DNA from: Bacillota bacterium
Lineage (GTDB): Bacteria; Bacillota; Clostridia; Christensenellales; CAG-138
Direction: 5' to 3'
Length of the DNA: 64,000 nt
Assembly: GCA_023455425.1 (NCBI GenBank)
Contig: JAEYCM010000005.1
Location: 69,739-133,738 of the forward strand
Positions 1 through 8,771 of this stretch are shown here, in pieces. The notes under the pieces are model-generated. The model had not been told where the DNA came from and ran no database searches. It was given only the letters and a program-made list of their open reading frames with translations. The translations under genes and the position numbers were made by a program. Numbering within the stretch: position 1 is the stretch's first letter; every line of letters begins with the position of its first letter.

Positions 1-1195
1 CCATATTCTTGGCGTCAAAGCGCGCATCCTGCAGCTCGCCGTTTTGATCAAAGTAGAACCAGTTGAGGCGGGAGTCAAGACCGCGCACGCCCCAGATTTC
101 CGCCAGGCGGAAGAGGTCCTGCACACGGCCCATCTGGTAGCCGCGGGGGTAGAAGGGAACGGCGTCATATTCGCTCTGCCCGGTCAAAAGCTCGGTATTG
201 GCGAGCACACAGCGCATGAGCGCCACCAGTTCGTCCGCATCATAGGCCGCATCCTGCCCGCAGAAGAGGTCCGAACGCTTGGCGAACGCGCCGCCGTAGG
301 TGCTGTCGATATGGTCCTTCAACACCTGCACAAGGCTTGCGCCGTCCATTTTGGGCAGTTCATTCTGCGCGGTGATAACGTTCTTGGTATATGCCTTCCT
401 TATGGTCTGCGCGCCGCTGCCGTCGGCCTTCGCTACGGTAAGCTCCACGTTGACGGATTCGGGCATGTAGGGCTTGTAGAAGGGTTTGACCGTCCTGTCG
501 GTGTTGTAGGTCACGGTATCGTCGTCGAGGAGTTTTTGCGCCCAGTCCGCGCGCAGGATAAACATGCGCTCGATATCGTCGTACCCATCGAAATAGGGCG
601 CGTAGTAAATGTGTCCGTCACCCGAGGTAATGGAGGTTTTTACAACGCTGTTGTTGTCCAGAAACGCCTTGAAGTTGGGCATGATATCGAGATATTCGTC
701 CAGCTTGACGTACGTGTTGTTCAATGTGCCTTCCTGGTTGAGATCGACGGAGTTGCCGACCATGATGTCAATGTTTGCGAAATTCTGCGCCTGGAGCGTG
801 TTGAAAGAGGCGCGTACGTCCTTGGCGTCGGTGGGCGTTACATCGTTGATGGTGAAGTTGAGGCGGCTCTGGAGTTCTTCCCACACGGGCTTGAAGTCGC
901 CTTCGCGGTAGGTCTTGCCGTTGGCAGCGACATACTCGCTCTGCGGTTTGCCGCTGGAACCGTCCACGGTGTAGCGCATGTAGACGGAGCTGTTGTAGAA
1001 AACGGAGAGATTGAGCGTTACGGGCTGGTCTGTCGCCAGAGGATCCGCTTCGGGAGTTGCTGTGGCTTCAGCTGCAGCGGGCGCCTGCGTAGCTGCCGGG
1101 GTAGGCGCGGTGGCTTCCGTATTCACCTTCACGCAGCCTGTTAGGATACCGGCAAGCATGATCACCGCCATGAGGATTGCCATGGTGCGTTTCAT
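1..1195 (-). CDS. ABC transporter sugar-binding lipoprotein (LplA-like), 3' end cut by window
   Basis: The N-terminus is a lipoprotein signal peptide ending in the lipobox LAGILTGC, followed by a Thr/Pro/Ala/Glu-rich linker, so the protein should be anchored on the outer face of the membrane. The remaining part reads like a large (500+ residue) family-1-type solute-binding protein of the LplA/YtcQ group. The start ATG at 1195 is preceded by AGGAGGT. It is the last gene of a minus-strand operon with two LplB/LplC-type permeases. Such importers in Bacillus and Paenibacillus take up pectin or rhamnogalacturonan oligosaccharides, and the neighbouring pectin genes support this; the exact ligand is inferred. 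The C-terminus is outside the window. Confidence 0.85.
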   Translation of the reverse strand, partial: MKRTMAILMAVIMLAGILTGCVKVNTEATAPTPAATQAPAAAEATATPEADPLATDQPVTLNLSVFYNSSVYMRYTVDGSSGKPQSEYVAANGKTYREGDFKPVWEELQSRLNFTINDVTPTDAKDVRASFNTLQAQNFANIDIMVGNSVDLNQEGTLNNTYVKLDEYLDIMPNFKAFLDNNSVVKTSITSGDGHIYYAPYFDGYDDIERMFILRADWAQKLLDDDTVTYNTDRTVKPFYKPYMPESVNVELTVAKADGSGAQTIRKAYTKNVITAQNELPKMDGASLVQVLKDHIDSTYGGAFAKRSDLFCGQDAAYDADELVALMRCVLANTELLTGQSEYDAVPFYPRGYQMGRVQDLFRLAEIWGVRGLDSRLNWFYFDQNGELQDARFDAKNM

Positions 1196-1252
1196 TTTCG
1201 TCAACCTCCTATTATTTATTACGGCCCCATAGGCCAATAAAGCTGTCCAGCG

Positions 1253-2134
1253 TTATTCCTTGACGCCGCCCACGTTTACGCCGGTGGCGAAGTACTTTTG
1301 AATGTAAGGATAGATAATGATAATGGGAATGATGGCGCACACCACCATTGCGTAGATCAGGGAATTGGGCGCGTAGCTTGTGGTGGCGGGCAGTTCCTGG
1401 CGCATGATTTCTTCGAGCTGATCCCGGATGTATACCTGCAGCGGCCATTCGTTGCGGTTCCTGATCATGGTGCGCGCCCAGAAATACCCGTTCCAGCGGC
1501 TGATGCCAAAGAAGAGCCCGACCGTCGCGATGGTGGATTTGGACATAGGGATGTATACGCGCGTCAATAGCTGCATTTCCTTTGCGCCATCGACAATGGC
1601 CGCTTCCTCAATTTCCCGCGGGACGTTTTCAAACGCGTTCCGGAGCAGCACCACATTGAAGGCCGCCATACCCATGGCGATGACCACCAGCCACTTATCG
1701 TCCAGAATGCCCATCGCGCCGAATATATTCTGCGTGGCCTTGTAGTTTAAAAATTGGGGCACCAGGCCCGCTGAAAACCACATGGTGAATACCAGGAAAA
1801 AGTTGAGGCCCCGCCGGAACACCAGCCTGGCTTTGGAAAGCGCGTACGCGCCCAGCACCGAGACGCCAAGCGTCCAGATCGTGCCGTAGAACGTGACAAA
1901 CAGCGTGTTCGCGTAACTGATCCAGAAGCGCTTGGTCAGCAAGATCTCCCGAAACGCGTCAAACTGCATTTCCACCGGGAACAGCACGACCTTGCCCATG
2001 TAGTACGCATCCCTTCCGCTCAATGACGCCGAGATGGCGTACACAAACGGATAAAGGCAAAAGAGCGCAAATACGGTCAGAAACGTATAGGAAAGGAGCT
2101 TAAATATGATTTCCGTGGTATCAAGCCTCTTCAT
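1253..2134 (-). CDS. ABC sugar transporter permease, LplC/YtcP type
   Basis: A 293-residue membrane protein with about six hydrophobic segments and the EAA-type cytoplasmic loop (EEAAIVDGA followed by a conserved P in RVYIPMSKS) that contacts the ATPase. The C-terminus NVGGVKE is typical of LplC/YtcP permeases. The start follows GAGGAGGAAAAT. It forms the inner-membrane channel with the LplB-type permease ten bases upstream and the binding lipoprotein downstream. No ATPase is in this operon; the MsmX-type ATPase at 4725-5831 is the obvious partner. The substrate is inferred from context to be oligogalacturonides. Confidence 0.9.
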   Translation of the reverse strand: MKRLDTTEIIFKLLSYTFLTVFALFCLYPFVYAISASLSGRDAYYMGKVVLFPVEMQFDAFREILLTKRFWISYANTLFVTFYGTIWTLGVSVLGAYALSKARLVFRRGLNFFLVFTMWFSAGLVPQFLNYKATQNIFGAMGILDDKWLVVIAMGMAAFNVVLLRNAFENVPREIEEAAIVDGAKEMQLLTRVYIPMSKSTIATVGLFFGISRWNGYFWARTMIRNRNEWPLQVYIRDQLEEIMRQELPATTSYAPNSLIYAMVVCAIIPIIIIYPYIQKYFATGVNVGGVKE

Positions 2135-2144
2135 ATTTTCCTCC

Positions 2145-3167
2145 TCAATACAGCGACGTATCGGACGCTTTGCGGCTGATCATGTTCGCGCCCACCACCA
2201 GCAGCATGGACGTCACGGCATTGATCAGATCCGCCGCGGAAGCGAGAGACTGGTTGGTCTGCGCCCCCGCCTGTATGCCTGCGCGCTGAAATACGTAGGT
2301 TGAAACCACGTCCGCCGTGCTGTATGTGTAGGAGTTGTACAGCAGCAGCACCTTTTCATAGCCGATGGTCAAAAGTTCGCCTACGCGCAATATCAGCATG
2401 ATGGTAATGGTGGAAAGAATGCCGGGCAGCACGACGTACTTGATCTGCTGCATTTTGGACGCGCCGTCGATGCGCGCCGCCTCATAGCTGGTGGGGGAGA
2501 TCCCGATGATGGCGGCAAAGAACACAATGGAACTGTAACCCGCGGTCTCCCAAATGCCCGATACCTGGTAAATCGAGCGAAAGTATTGGGGCAGGTAGAG
2601 CATACCGGTGTTTGCGGCTTCCTCAGATATCCAGCCGATTTTTACAAACAGCTGCGAAAGTACGCCGGGTTCTGAAAACGCGCTTCCCCCGCTTAAGAGC
2701 ATCTGAACAAGTGTCGTGATGACGACGGTGGAAACAAAGCGCGGCAAGTAGGTTGCAATCTGCAACAGGCTGCGGGCGGCGTTGGACTTGATTTCGTTGA
2801 AGAGGATCGCCAGCAATATGGGGATGGGAAACCCGAACAGCAGGCCGTAAAAGCTCAACAGGAACGTGTTGCGAAACGCCTGCCAGAAACCGACGGAGTC
2901 GGCTCCCGCCACCAAGCTGTAGAAATTTTGAAAGCCTACAAAGTTCCGATCCAGCACGTTTTTGGTCGCGTCGTCGAGTTTGAACGCGGTAATCAGTTCA
3001 TAAAGCGGCAGATACCGCCAGAACAGGAACACCAGTATCAGCGGCAGCAGCATCAGGTACAGCCGCCAATCCTTTTTGACGCGGCGCAATATAAGCTTCC
3101 AATAATCGCGCTCCAGTTCATCCTGTATGGTAAGCTTGGTAATTCTTTCGCTCCGGGGTTTACGCAT
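2145..3167 (-). CDS. ABC sugar transporter permease, LplB/YteP type
   Basis: A 340-residue permease with a short charged cytoplasmic N-terminus (MRKPRSERITK), a first membrane segment near residues 42-60 and further segments to the end. The EAA loop reads TSYEAARIDGASKMQ, as in LplB/YteP proteins of oligo-uronide importers. I start it at 3167, behind GAGGGGCGGC; an upstream extension is possible but looks non-coding (Cys/Arg/Gly-rich). The start overlaps the stop of the upstream membrane-protein gene by 8 bases (ATGCGTAA), which suggests translational coupling. It pairs with the LplC-type permease. Confidence 0.9.
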   Translation of the reverse strand: MRKPRSERITKLTIQDELERDYWKLILRRVKKDWRLYLMLLPLILVFLFWRYLPLYELITAFKLDDATKNVLDRNFVGFQNFYSLVAGADSVGFWQAFRNTFLLSFYGLLFGFPIPILLAILFNEIKSNAARSLLQIATYLPRFVSTVVITTLVQMLLSGGSAFSEPGVLSQLFVKIGWISEEAANTGMLYLPQYFRSIYQVSGIWETAGYSSIVFFAAIIGISPTSYEAARIDGASKMQQIKYVVLPGILSTITIMLILRVGELLTIGYEKVLLLYNSYTYSTADVVSTYVFQRAGIQAGAQTNQSLASAADLINAVTSMLLVVGANMISRKASDTSLY

Positions 3168-3726
3168 GCTGCCGCCCCTCCTCCTGAATCCTGAGCAAGT
3201 ACTGCCTCTGGTCCTCAAACAGCCCGTTCTGCCTGCGCGCGACGAGCACGGCCACAATGCCGATTACCGTACTGAGCGTGTCTACGGACAAATACCGTAT
3301 GAGCAGCGGAAGAACGGATATTCCTTCGAGCGCGGATGCGACCGCCGCGCGTCCCATATTCATTGCAAGGTACCCGGTGAGCGCAAACAGCACCGTATTG
3401 AGGGCGCTTTGCCGCACCGCTTCCTTGCCGATTTTCCGGAACCAAATAAGAGTTGCCGCGATACAGGCGTTGCCCAGCATGTAAATCAAGTAGGTATGCA
3501 GTCCTCCGCGGTTGCAGATGCAATAGACAAGGCCGCCGAGTACCGCGTGGAAAAGCCCGTACGCGCCCCAACGCATCATGACGATTAATGTTACCGGCAG
3601 CACGACAGAAAGCGTAAATACCTCGCCCGGAAAGAAACGAAGCGCCGCGCTGTTGAGAATTTCCAGCCCGCAGAGGATTGCGCCCAGCATGCTAAGGTCG
3701 ATGCACATGTACCGCTTGAGACTCAT
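3160..3726 (-). CDS. Small polytopic membrane protein heading the uronide ABC operon
   Basis: A 188-residue very hydrophobic protein with about six predicted membrane segments and a charged C-terminal tail (QNGLFEDQRQYLLRIQEE). I do not recognise a named family with certainty. The size and topology resemble ECF-type S components, or the accessory membrane proteins such as YesL that accompany LplABC transporters. It is first in the operon, and its stop overlaps the LplB start, so it is probably co-translated with the permease and involved in uptake or sensing. The start is preceded by GCAGGAG. Confidence 0.6.
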   Translation of the reverse strand: MSLKRYMCIDLSMLGAILCGLEILNSAALRFFPGEVFTLSVVLPVTLIVMMRWGAYGLFHAVLGGLVYCICNRGGLHTYLIYMLGNACIAATLIWFRKIGKEAVRQSALNTVLFALTGYLAMNMGRAAVASALEGISVLPLLIRYLSVDTLSTVIGIVAVLVARRQNGLFEDQRQYLLRIQEEGRQHA

Positions 3727-3740
3727 ACTTTACTCCTGCC

Positions 3741-3770
3741 TTGACAATCCGGCATTTGCCATACTACACT
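3741..3770 (+). promoter_or_regulatory. Probable sigma-A promoter for the pectinesterase gene
   Basis: A perfect -35 box TTGACA (3741-3746) is followed after 18 bases by TACACT (3765-3770, four of six matches to TATAAT). The predicted transcript start is about 25 bases before the TTG start codon at 3802. The interval to the divergent membrane-protein gene is only 75 bases. Confidence 0.5.
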
Positions 3771-3801
3771 CACCCTAAGCCACATCCGGAGGTGACCCAA
3801 C

Positions 3802-4773
3802 TTGCCCACCATCCGCCTGAACCCTTCTCAATCCATCCAGCAGGCAATCGGCTTCATCGCGCCCGGTCAACCGGCGGAACTGATCCTGGGCCCCGGCGTT
3901 TACCGTGAAAAGCTGCGCATCGACAAGCCCGGCCTTACGCTTTGCGGGGAGGGAAATTCCCCGCGGGACGTCGTGATAACAAACGACGATTACGCGAACA
4001 AACGCCATCCCACCGACGGGAAAGAATACAATACGTTCCGTACCTATACCGTCAACATCCTTGCGCCCCATGTGACGCTCCGGGGATTGACGGTGGAAAA
4101 CGCCGCGGGCGATCCTGTCCACAAAGGACAAAGCGTTGCATTGAGCGTCTATGGCGATAACGCTTTCATTGAGAACTGCGTGCTTTCTTCCACGCAGGAT
4201 ACGCTGTTTTGCGGCCCTCTGCCCGATGACCTGATCGTACGATACGACGGGTTCCTCCCCGATGAGGAACGCTGCCACGAAGGGGAAATGCTCCAGTTGT
4301 TCTACAAATGCACGATCGAGGGAAGCGTGGATTTTATATTCGGATGCGCGAACGCATGGTTCTATGGGTGTGATATCGTTTCTGTAAACGATACGCGGGA
4401 GTTTGGATTTGTTGCGGCGCCCGCTCATTCGCTCAAACAGCGCGCGGGCTTTCAATTTGTGGACTGCGGCTTTCGCCACACGGGCTGTAAGGATGCAAGC
4501 GTCTTTCTTGCGCGTCCCTGGCGGGACTTTGGCAAGGCTGCCTTTGTGGACTGCGCGCTCGATGCGCACATCCGGCCCGAAGGATTTGATCCGTGGAATG
4601 ATACCCGAAGGGACAGCACCGCCCGGTTTTCCATTGGCGGGTCCACGCATCTGCCCAAAGCCGTTTCATGGTCCCAAAAGCTTTCGGATGCGGACGCGCA
4701 GACCTTGCGCAACGATTGTGCGCGCTATTTTTCTTCCCACAACGTTTGCGCCGTTTTTCCGTCGAACAGGTAA
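3802..4773 (+). CDS. Pectinesterase (pectin methylesterase), apparently cytoplasmic
   Basis: A 323-residue right-handed beta-helix protein of carbohydrate esterase family 8. Family motifs are visible: GVYREKLRI near the N-terminus, SSTQDTLFCG, the catalytic Asp region GSVDFIFGCANAWF, and FLARPWRDFG with the substrate-binding Arg/Trp. It removes methyl esters from homogalacturonan. Unlike secreted pectinesterases it has no signal peptide: the protein starts MPTIRLNPSQS. The start codon is TTG behind GGAGGTG. It probably demethylates imported oligogalacturonides inside the cell. It is the only plus-strand gene in this part of the locus, and its last 49 bases overlap the 3' end of the convergent ATPase gene. 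Confidence 0.92.
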   Translation: MPTIRLNPSQSIQQAIGFIAPGQPAELILGPGVYREKLRIDKPGLTLCGEGNSPRDVVITNDDYANKRHPTDGKEYNTFRTYTVNILAPHVTLRGLTVENAAGDPVHKGQSVALSVYGDNAFIENCVLSSTQDTLFCGPLPDDLIVRYDGFLPDEERCHEGEMLQLFYKCTIEGSVDFIFGCANAWFYGCDIVSVNDTREFGFVAAPAHSLKQRAGFQFVDCGFRHTGCKDASVFLARPWRDFGKAAFVDCALDAHIRPEGFDPWNDTRRDSTARFSIGGSTHLPKAVSWSQKLSDADAQTLRNDCARYFSSHNVCAVFPSNR

Positions 4774-5831
4774 AGGCTTTCATAGGGGACGTAGAAACGG
4801 CAGACGTCGCCGGGCCTGGGTTCGTCATAAGGGGAAACCTTCATGATGAGCTTTTGCTCCCCGATGCCGGTGTAGACGTTCACGTTGTCCCCCAACAATT
4901 CCGTAAGGGTCACCGTCGTTTCCATGGTGATGCCGTTTGCCGCGTTCATTCCCGTCTTTAAAAGCGATACCGCCTCCGGCCGGAAGCCGACAATCAGCTT
5001 TTTGCCTTCATAGGCGCGGCAGATGCGTGGGAATGCCCGGCAAAGGTCAAACGATACATCGGTTCCCGTGCAGTCCAGCAACCCACTTGTTGTGTCGCAT
5101 TCTATAAAATTCATGGGCGGTTCCCCGATGAAACCTGCCACAAATTGGTTGGCCGGGCGAAAATACAGTTCATGCGGGGTCCCGATCTGCTGGATGTAAC
5201 CGCCCTTCATCACCACGATTTTATCCGCCATCGTCATGGCTTCAGTCTGGTCATGCGTGACGTATATGGTGGTCGCGCCCACCCGGCGGTGGATGTGGAT
5301 GAGTTCCGAGCGCATGGTCACGCGCTGCTTGGCATCCAGGTTAGAAAGCGGCTCATCCATCAAAAACACTTCCACATGGCGGATGATGGCGCGGCCCACC
5401 GCCACGCGCTGCCGTTGCCCGCCCGAAAGCTCCCGCGGCTTTCTCTCCAGATATTCGCTCAGCCCCAATATTTTTGCGGTGCGCCGAACGCGCGCCTCGA
5501 TAATATCCTCGTTGATTCCCTTGAGCGTTAAGCCGAACGCCATATTTTCATACACGGTCATATGCGGATAGAGCGCGTAGGATTGGAATACCATGGCGAT
5601 GCCGCGCTCGCGCGGGCCTTTGCTGTTGGCAGGCTCGCCGTTCATATAAAGCGTGCCGTCCGTAATATCCTCCAAGCCCGCGATCATACGGAGCGTGGTG
5701 GACTTGCCGCAGCCGGAGGGGCCTACAAACACCACAAACTCGCCCTTCTCGATGTCCATGCAAAAATCATGCACGGCGTGAAAGCCGTTGTCGTATATTT
5801 TGTTGATGTTCTCAAGCTTCAAGTGCGCCAT
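4725..5831 (-). CDS. Multi-sugar ABC transporter ATPase, MsmX/UgpC type
   Basis: A 368-residue ATPase with Walker A GPSGCGKST, Q-loop VFQSYALYPHMTV, signature LSGGQRQRVA, Walker B VFLMDEPLSNLD and the switch His in YVTHDQTEA. These are followed by a C-terminal TOBE-like domain, as in MsmX, MsmK and UgpC. Such ATPases energise several sugar importers; here the LplB/LplC permeases lack an ATPase of their own. It follows kduI by 39 bases on the same strand. Its 3' end overlaps the pectinesterase gene tail to tail by 49 bases. Confidence 0.93.
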   Translation of the reverse strand: MAHLKLENINKIYDNGFHAVHDFCMDIEKGEFVVFVGPSGCGKSTTLRMIAGLEDITDGTLYMNGEPANSKGPRERGIAMVFQSYALYPHMTVYENMAFGLTLKGINEDIIEARVRRTAKILGLSEYLERKPRELSGGQRQRVAVGRAIIRHVEVFLMDEPLSNLDAKQRVTMRSELIHIHRRVGATTIYVTHDQTEAMTMADKIVVMKGGYIQQIGTPHELYFRPANQFVAGFIGEPPMNFIECDTTSGLLDCTGTDVSFDLCRAFPRICRAYEGKKLIVGFRPEAVSLLKTGMNAANGITMETTVTLTELLGDNVNVYTGIGEQKLIMKVSPYDEPRPGDVCRFYVPYESLYLFDGKTAQTLWEEK

Positions 5832-5870
5832 CTAATCGCCCTTCCGCATGTTGCTTTGCCCCGCTCTTAT

Positions 5871-6707
5871 TTAGAAAAGCTCCTCCATGGGGATATGGTC
5901 CATATCGGTAAACGTCTTATTTTCCCCGCACATGCCCCAGATGAACGTATAGTTGCTTGTGCCCACGCCCGCGTGCAGCGACCAGCTGGGGGAAAGCACC
6001 GCCTGCTCGTTGCGCATGACGATATGCCTGGTCTCCTCTTTGGTGCCCATCATGTGGAATACGATGTTATCGTCTTCCAAGTCAAAATACAGGTAGACTT
6101 CCATACGCCGCTCGTGCGTATGGCAGGGCATGGTGTTCCATACGCTGCCGGGTTCCAATACCGTCATACCCATGACAAGCTGGCAGGAATCGCACACTTC
6201 CGGGTGTACATACTGGTAAATAACGCGCTTGTTGACGTTGATTCCCTCGCCCATGGGCACGGCGTTCGCGTCTTTCTGCTCAATAATAACGGTTTGATAT
6301 TGCTTGTGCGCCGGGCAGGAATTGATATAGAATTTCGCGGGGTGCTCCGCGTTCAGGGAATGGAATTCCACCGTCTTGGTGCCCATGCCGATATAAAGCC
6401 CACCGCGGCTGCCGATGCGGTACGTTTGCCCGTCCAATATGATTTCGCCTTCGCCGCCGATGTTGATAACCCCCATCTCGCGCCGCTCTAAAAAATACGC
6501 GCTGCCGAGTTCTTTGGAGGTCTCCAAAGCAAGCGCCTTGTGTACCGGCATAACGCCGCCCGCAATGATCCGATCCTGGTGGGAATAGGTAAGCACGATT
6601 TCATCCGCTTCAAATATGGAGGAAATCAGGTAATGTTCACGCAGCAAAGCGGTATCGTACCTGCGCGAATCCGACGGATGGTTGCTGTAGCGGATGTCGA
6701 ACTTCAT
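5871..6707 (-). CDS. kduI: 5-keto-4-deoxyuronate isomerase KduI
   Basis: A 278-residue cupin protein, the length of Escherichia coli KduI, starting MKFDIRYSNHPSD as expected. It converts 4-deoxy-L-threo-5-hexosulose uronate, from unsaturated galacturonate, to 3-deoxy-D-glycero-2,5-hexodiulosonate. The zinc site is visible as CHTHERRMEVY (His, His, Glu) and the later His in SWSLHAGVG. The start at 6707 lies two bases after the stop of the isomerase-like gene upstream, with GGGAAGGTG as ribosome binding site. Its product is the substrate of KduD encoded at 7888-8643. Confidence 0.95.
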   Translation of the reverse strand: MKFDIRYSNHPSDSRRYDTALLREHYLISSIFEADEIVLTYSHQDRIIAGGVMPVHKALALETSKELGSAYFLERREMGVINIGGEGEIILDGQTYRIGSRGGLYIGMGTKTVEFHSLNAEHPAKFYINSCPAHKQYQTVIIEQKDANAVPMGEGINVNKRVIYQYVHPEVCDSCQLVMGMTVLEPGSVWNTMPCHTHERRMEVYLYFDLEDDNIVFHMMGTKEETRHIVMRNEQAVLSPSWSLHAGVGTSNYTFIWGMCGENKTFTDMDHIPMEELF

Positions 6708-6709
6708 AG

Positions 6710-7552
6710 TTATACTGCACCTTCCCATTTTTCGTTGATAAAACGTACGCTATCGGGGATATCCGCCCCCGTTGTGCCCTCGAGTATAAGTACCGCATTC
6801 GGGTTATGGCGTTTGATTGCGCAACAAATCGCGTAAAAATCCAGTTCACCTTTTCCAACCGCGCATTGTACCGGCCCGTCTTGTGTAAATCTGCAATCCT
6901 TGATGTGAAAGCAGCAGATCCTGTCCCGAAAGGTCTCTATTCCGTCGTGCAGGATGGCAAGGTACTCCTGCGCGTTGGACGCATCTAAAAAATTGTAAAG
7001 ATCAAATATCACGCGGAGATTTTCGTTTGCGATTTCGTCCATCGCCCTTTTGAGGGTCCTAATGTTGTAGCACACATGGCCGCTTGCACCCTCGATGCCC
7101 ACGCCGACGCCCAAACGAGCTGCCTCATTGCAGAGATCCCGGAATGTTCCCACTACCGTTTGCAGCGCTTCTTCCGTACGGTTCTTCGGGTGGTAGGTCC
7201 ATTTGTCGTCGTTGTAGGAACCTGTTTCGGAGCCTACGATGCCGCATTGGAGCGCCCTTGCATGCCGGATATAGTCTTTAAACACCGCTGCGCCGTTTTG
7301 GCGCTTTTGTATATTGCTGTGTACGGGATTAAAATACGCGCCGATGAGCTCCACCCGTTTGCCTGCCGTATCAAGAGCTCTGCCGATCTGTACGGCGCGC
7401 TCATACGCCATGCCGCCCGGCGCATAGGGAATATCCGCAAACGCTTTGTAGCAGACAAGCTGCACGCCGCTTATTCCATATGCGTTGAGCCGCTCGATAA
7501 GATCCGTTTCGCCCTTTACGCCCAAATCGTGCGCGCGTATTGACAGATTCAT
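6710..7552 (-). CDS. Sugar phosphate isomerase/epimerase-like TIM-barrel protein
   Basis: A 280-residue protein of the AP-endonuclease-2-like TIM-barrel superfamily. Metal-site-like motifs are GIEGASGH, VIFDLYNFLD, CCFHIKDCRF and LILEGTTG. Members include xylose-isomerase-like and hydroxypyruvate-isomerase-like enzymes acting on sugars. I start at 7552 (MNLSIRAHDLG); the ribosome binding site is weak, and an in-frame ATG at 7636 would add a sequence that looks non-coding. It is first in the unit isomerase-kduI-ATPase, so a role in uronate or pectin-sugar isomerisation is inferred; the substrate is unknown. Confidence 0.75.
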   Translation of the reverse strand: MNLSIRAHDLGVKGETDLIERLNAYGISGVQLVCYKAFADIPYAPGGMAYERAVQIGRALDTAGKRVELIGAYFNPVHSNIQKRQNGAAVFKDYIRHARALQCGIVGSETGSYNDDKWTYHPKNRTEEALQTVVGTFRDLCNEAARLGVGVGIEGASGHVCYNIRTLKRAMDEIANENLRVIFDLYNFLDASNAQEYLAILHDGIETFRDRICCFHIKDCRFTQDGPVQCAVGKGELDFYAICCAIKRHNPNAVLILEGTTGADIPDSVRFINEKWEGAV

Positions 7553-7735
7553 TAAAAATACCCGTTGCCGCAAAAATTTCAAATGGAAATCAAAGAGAAT
7601 GTTTGTACCGGTAAAGCATTTCAAGATGGAATTCAAACATGTACGATTGCTGTGTTCGCTTGGACTGTCTGATGTTATTATATTTCGAATATCCTGTAAA
7701 ATCCATTCAAAAAATGACTTTCCTTATGGACGATT

Positions 7736-7773
7736 CGGATATGCGTCACAACAAATACGGATAATCCGGATAT
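7736..7773. promoter_or_regulatory. Direct repeat CGGATAT x2, candidate AraC-type operator
   Basis: CGGATAT occurs at 7736-7742 and 7767-7773, 31 bases (about three helical turns) apart. The second copy overlaps the palindrome CGGATAATCCG (7758-7768). They lie about 65-100 bases upstream of the TATAAT on the minus strand (7677-7682), whose -35 region is poor, as expected of an AraC-activated promoter. The AraC regulator at 8814-9560 is the inferred ligand. Confidence 0.35.
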
Positions 7774-7825
7774 TTACAGCGCGAAAAGCCAAGTCTAAAA
7801 CCTTTTTTCAAGAAAAAACAATCAC

Positions 7826-7852
7826 AGAAAAAGCGGCCCGGTTCGGCCGCTT
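7826..7852 (-). terminator. Rho-independent terminator after kduD
   Basis: On the minus strand AAGCGGCC and GGCCGCTT form a perfect 8-bp stem around a 6-base loop (7831-7852), followed by a run of T (7826-7832). It ends the kdgK-to-kduD transcript. Confidence 0.85.
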
Positions 7853-7887
7853 GAATAAGAGGAAATTTCATTCCCTTTTGCAGCGGA

Positions 7888-8643
7888 CTATCTTCCCAGC
7901 CAGCCGCCGTCCACCGCAAGCGTAAAGCCGTTGACATAATCGGAAGCGGCGGAAGCCAAGAATACGCCCGCCCCCATAATATCCTCCGGCGTTCCCCAGC
8001 GTCCCGCGGGGATGCGCTCCAAAATGGCCGCGCTCCGGTCTTTATCGGCGCGCAGCTGCCGCGTGTTGTTGGTGGCCATATAGCCGGGCGCTATGGCGTT
8101 GACGTTGATGCTGTACCCGGCCCATTCGTTTGCAAGCGACATCGTAAGACCCTTTATGGCGCTTTTCGAGGAAGTGTAGCTCGGAACGCGAATACCGCCC
8201 TGATAGGAAAGCATGCTGGCGACATTGATGATTTTCCCGCCGGTCCCCTGCGCAATGAAACGTTTTGCAACCGCCTGGGAAAAGAAAAACACGGTCTTCA
8301 GGTTCAGGTTCAGAACGTCGTCCCAATCCTGCTCGGTGAATGCGACCGCGTCCTCACGGCGGATGATGCCCGCGTTGTTGATGAGGATATCCACTTTTCC
8401 ATAGCGTTCCACCGTCGCGTCAAGGATGCGCCCGATCGGTTCAGTAGAGCCTAAATCCGCCGTCACGTAATGAAATTGTTCAGGCCCGATCTTTTCGAGC
8501 GTTTCATCGCTGTCCGAGCGACTTACGCCCATCACGTTTGCCCCGGCCTCCGCCATCGCCACGCAAAAGCCCTGTCCAAGCCCCGTATTGCTGCCGGTGA
8601 CGATTGCCACCTTGCCTGCTAAGCTGAACCGTTCCAGTATCAT
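7888..8643 (-). CDS. kduD: 2-deoxy-D-gluconate 3-dehydrogenase / DKII reductase KduD (SDR)
   Basis: A 251-residue short-chain dehydrogenase with TGSNTGLGQG (NAD site), NNAG, and the catalytic Tyr/Lys in YTSSK. It matches Escherichia coli KduD nearly throughout, for example in INVNAIAPGYMATNN and ASDYVNGFTLAVDGGW. It reduces 3-deoxy-D-glycero-2,5-hexodiulosonate to 2-keto-3-deoxygluconate (KDG). I chose ATG 8643, eight bases after AAAGGGA; an adjacent ATG at 8646 is possible. It follows the AraC gene after 170 bases and is the last gene before a terminator. KduI at 5871-6707 supplies its substrate, and KdgK at 12854-13885 uses its product. Confidence 0.95.
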   Translation of the reverse strand: MILERFSLAGKVAIVTGSNTGLGQGFCVAMAEAGANVMGVSRSDSDETLEKIGPEQFHYVTADLGSTEPIGRILDATVERYGKVDILINNAGIIRREDAVAFTEQDWDDVLNLNLKTVFFFSQAVAKRFIAQGTGGKIINVASMLSYQGGIRVPSYTSSKSAIKGLTMSLANEWAGYSINVNAIAPGYMATNNTRQLRADKDRSAAILERIPAGRWGTPEDIMGAGVFLASAASDYVNGFTLAVDGGWLGR

Positions 8644-8771
8644 CATATTGTCCCTTTCATCTATGTCGCTGCGGCAGAAGAAGGATAGATGTGGCTGCGA
8701 CGCTGTTTTTTTCATTATATCCGTTACAGAAATGCCTGTACTAGCACAAAACGTACAATACATGCACAAAA

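Larger units (their letters stand above)
7553..7887. other. Intergenic regulatory region between kduD and the isomerase gene
   Basis: No gene is seen. The stretch is AT-richer than its surroundings. It contains the kduD terminator (7826-7852), a minus-strand TATAAT (7677-7682) within the palindrome ATATTTCGAATAT (7680-7692), and two CGGATAT repeats 31 bases apart (7736 and 7767). It is presumably the promoter of the isomerase-kduI-ATPase unit. Confidence 0.5.

Noticed and set aside
44..1144. Plus-strand 366-codon frame
   Set aside because: It is antisense to the lipoprotein gene, which has a signal peptide, lipobox and ribosome binding site.
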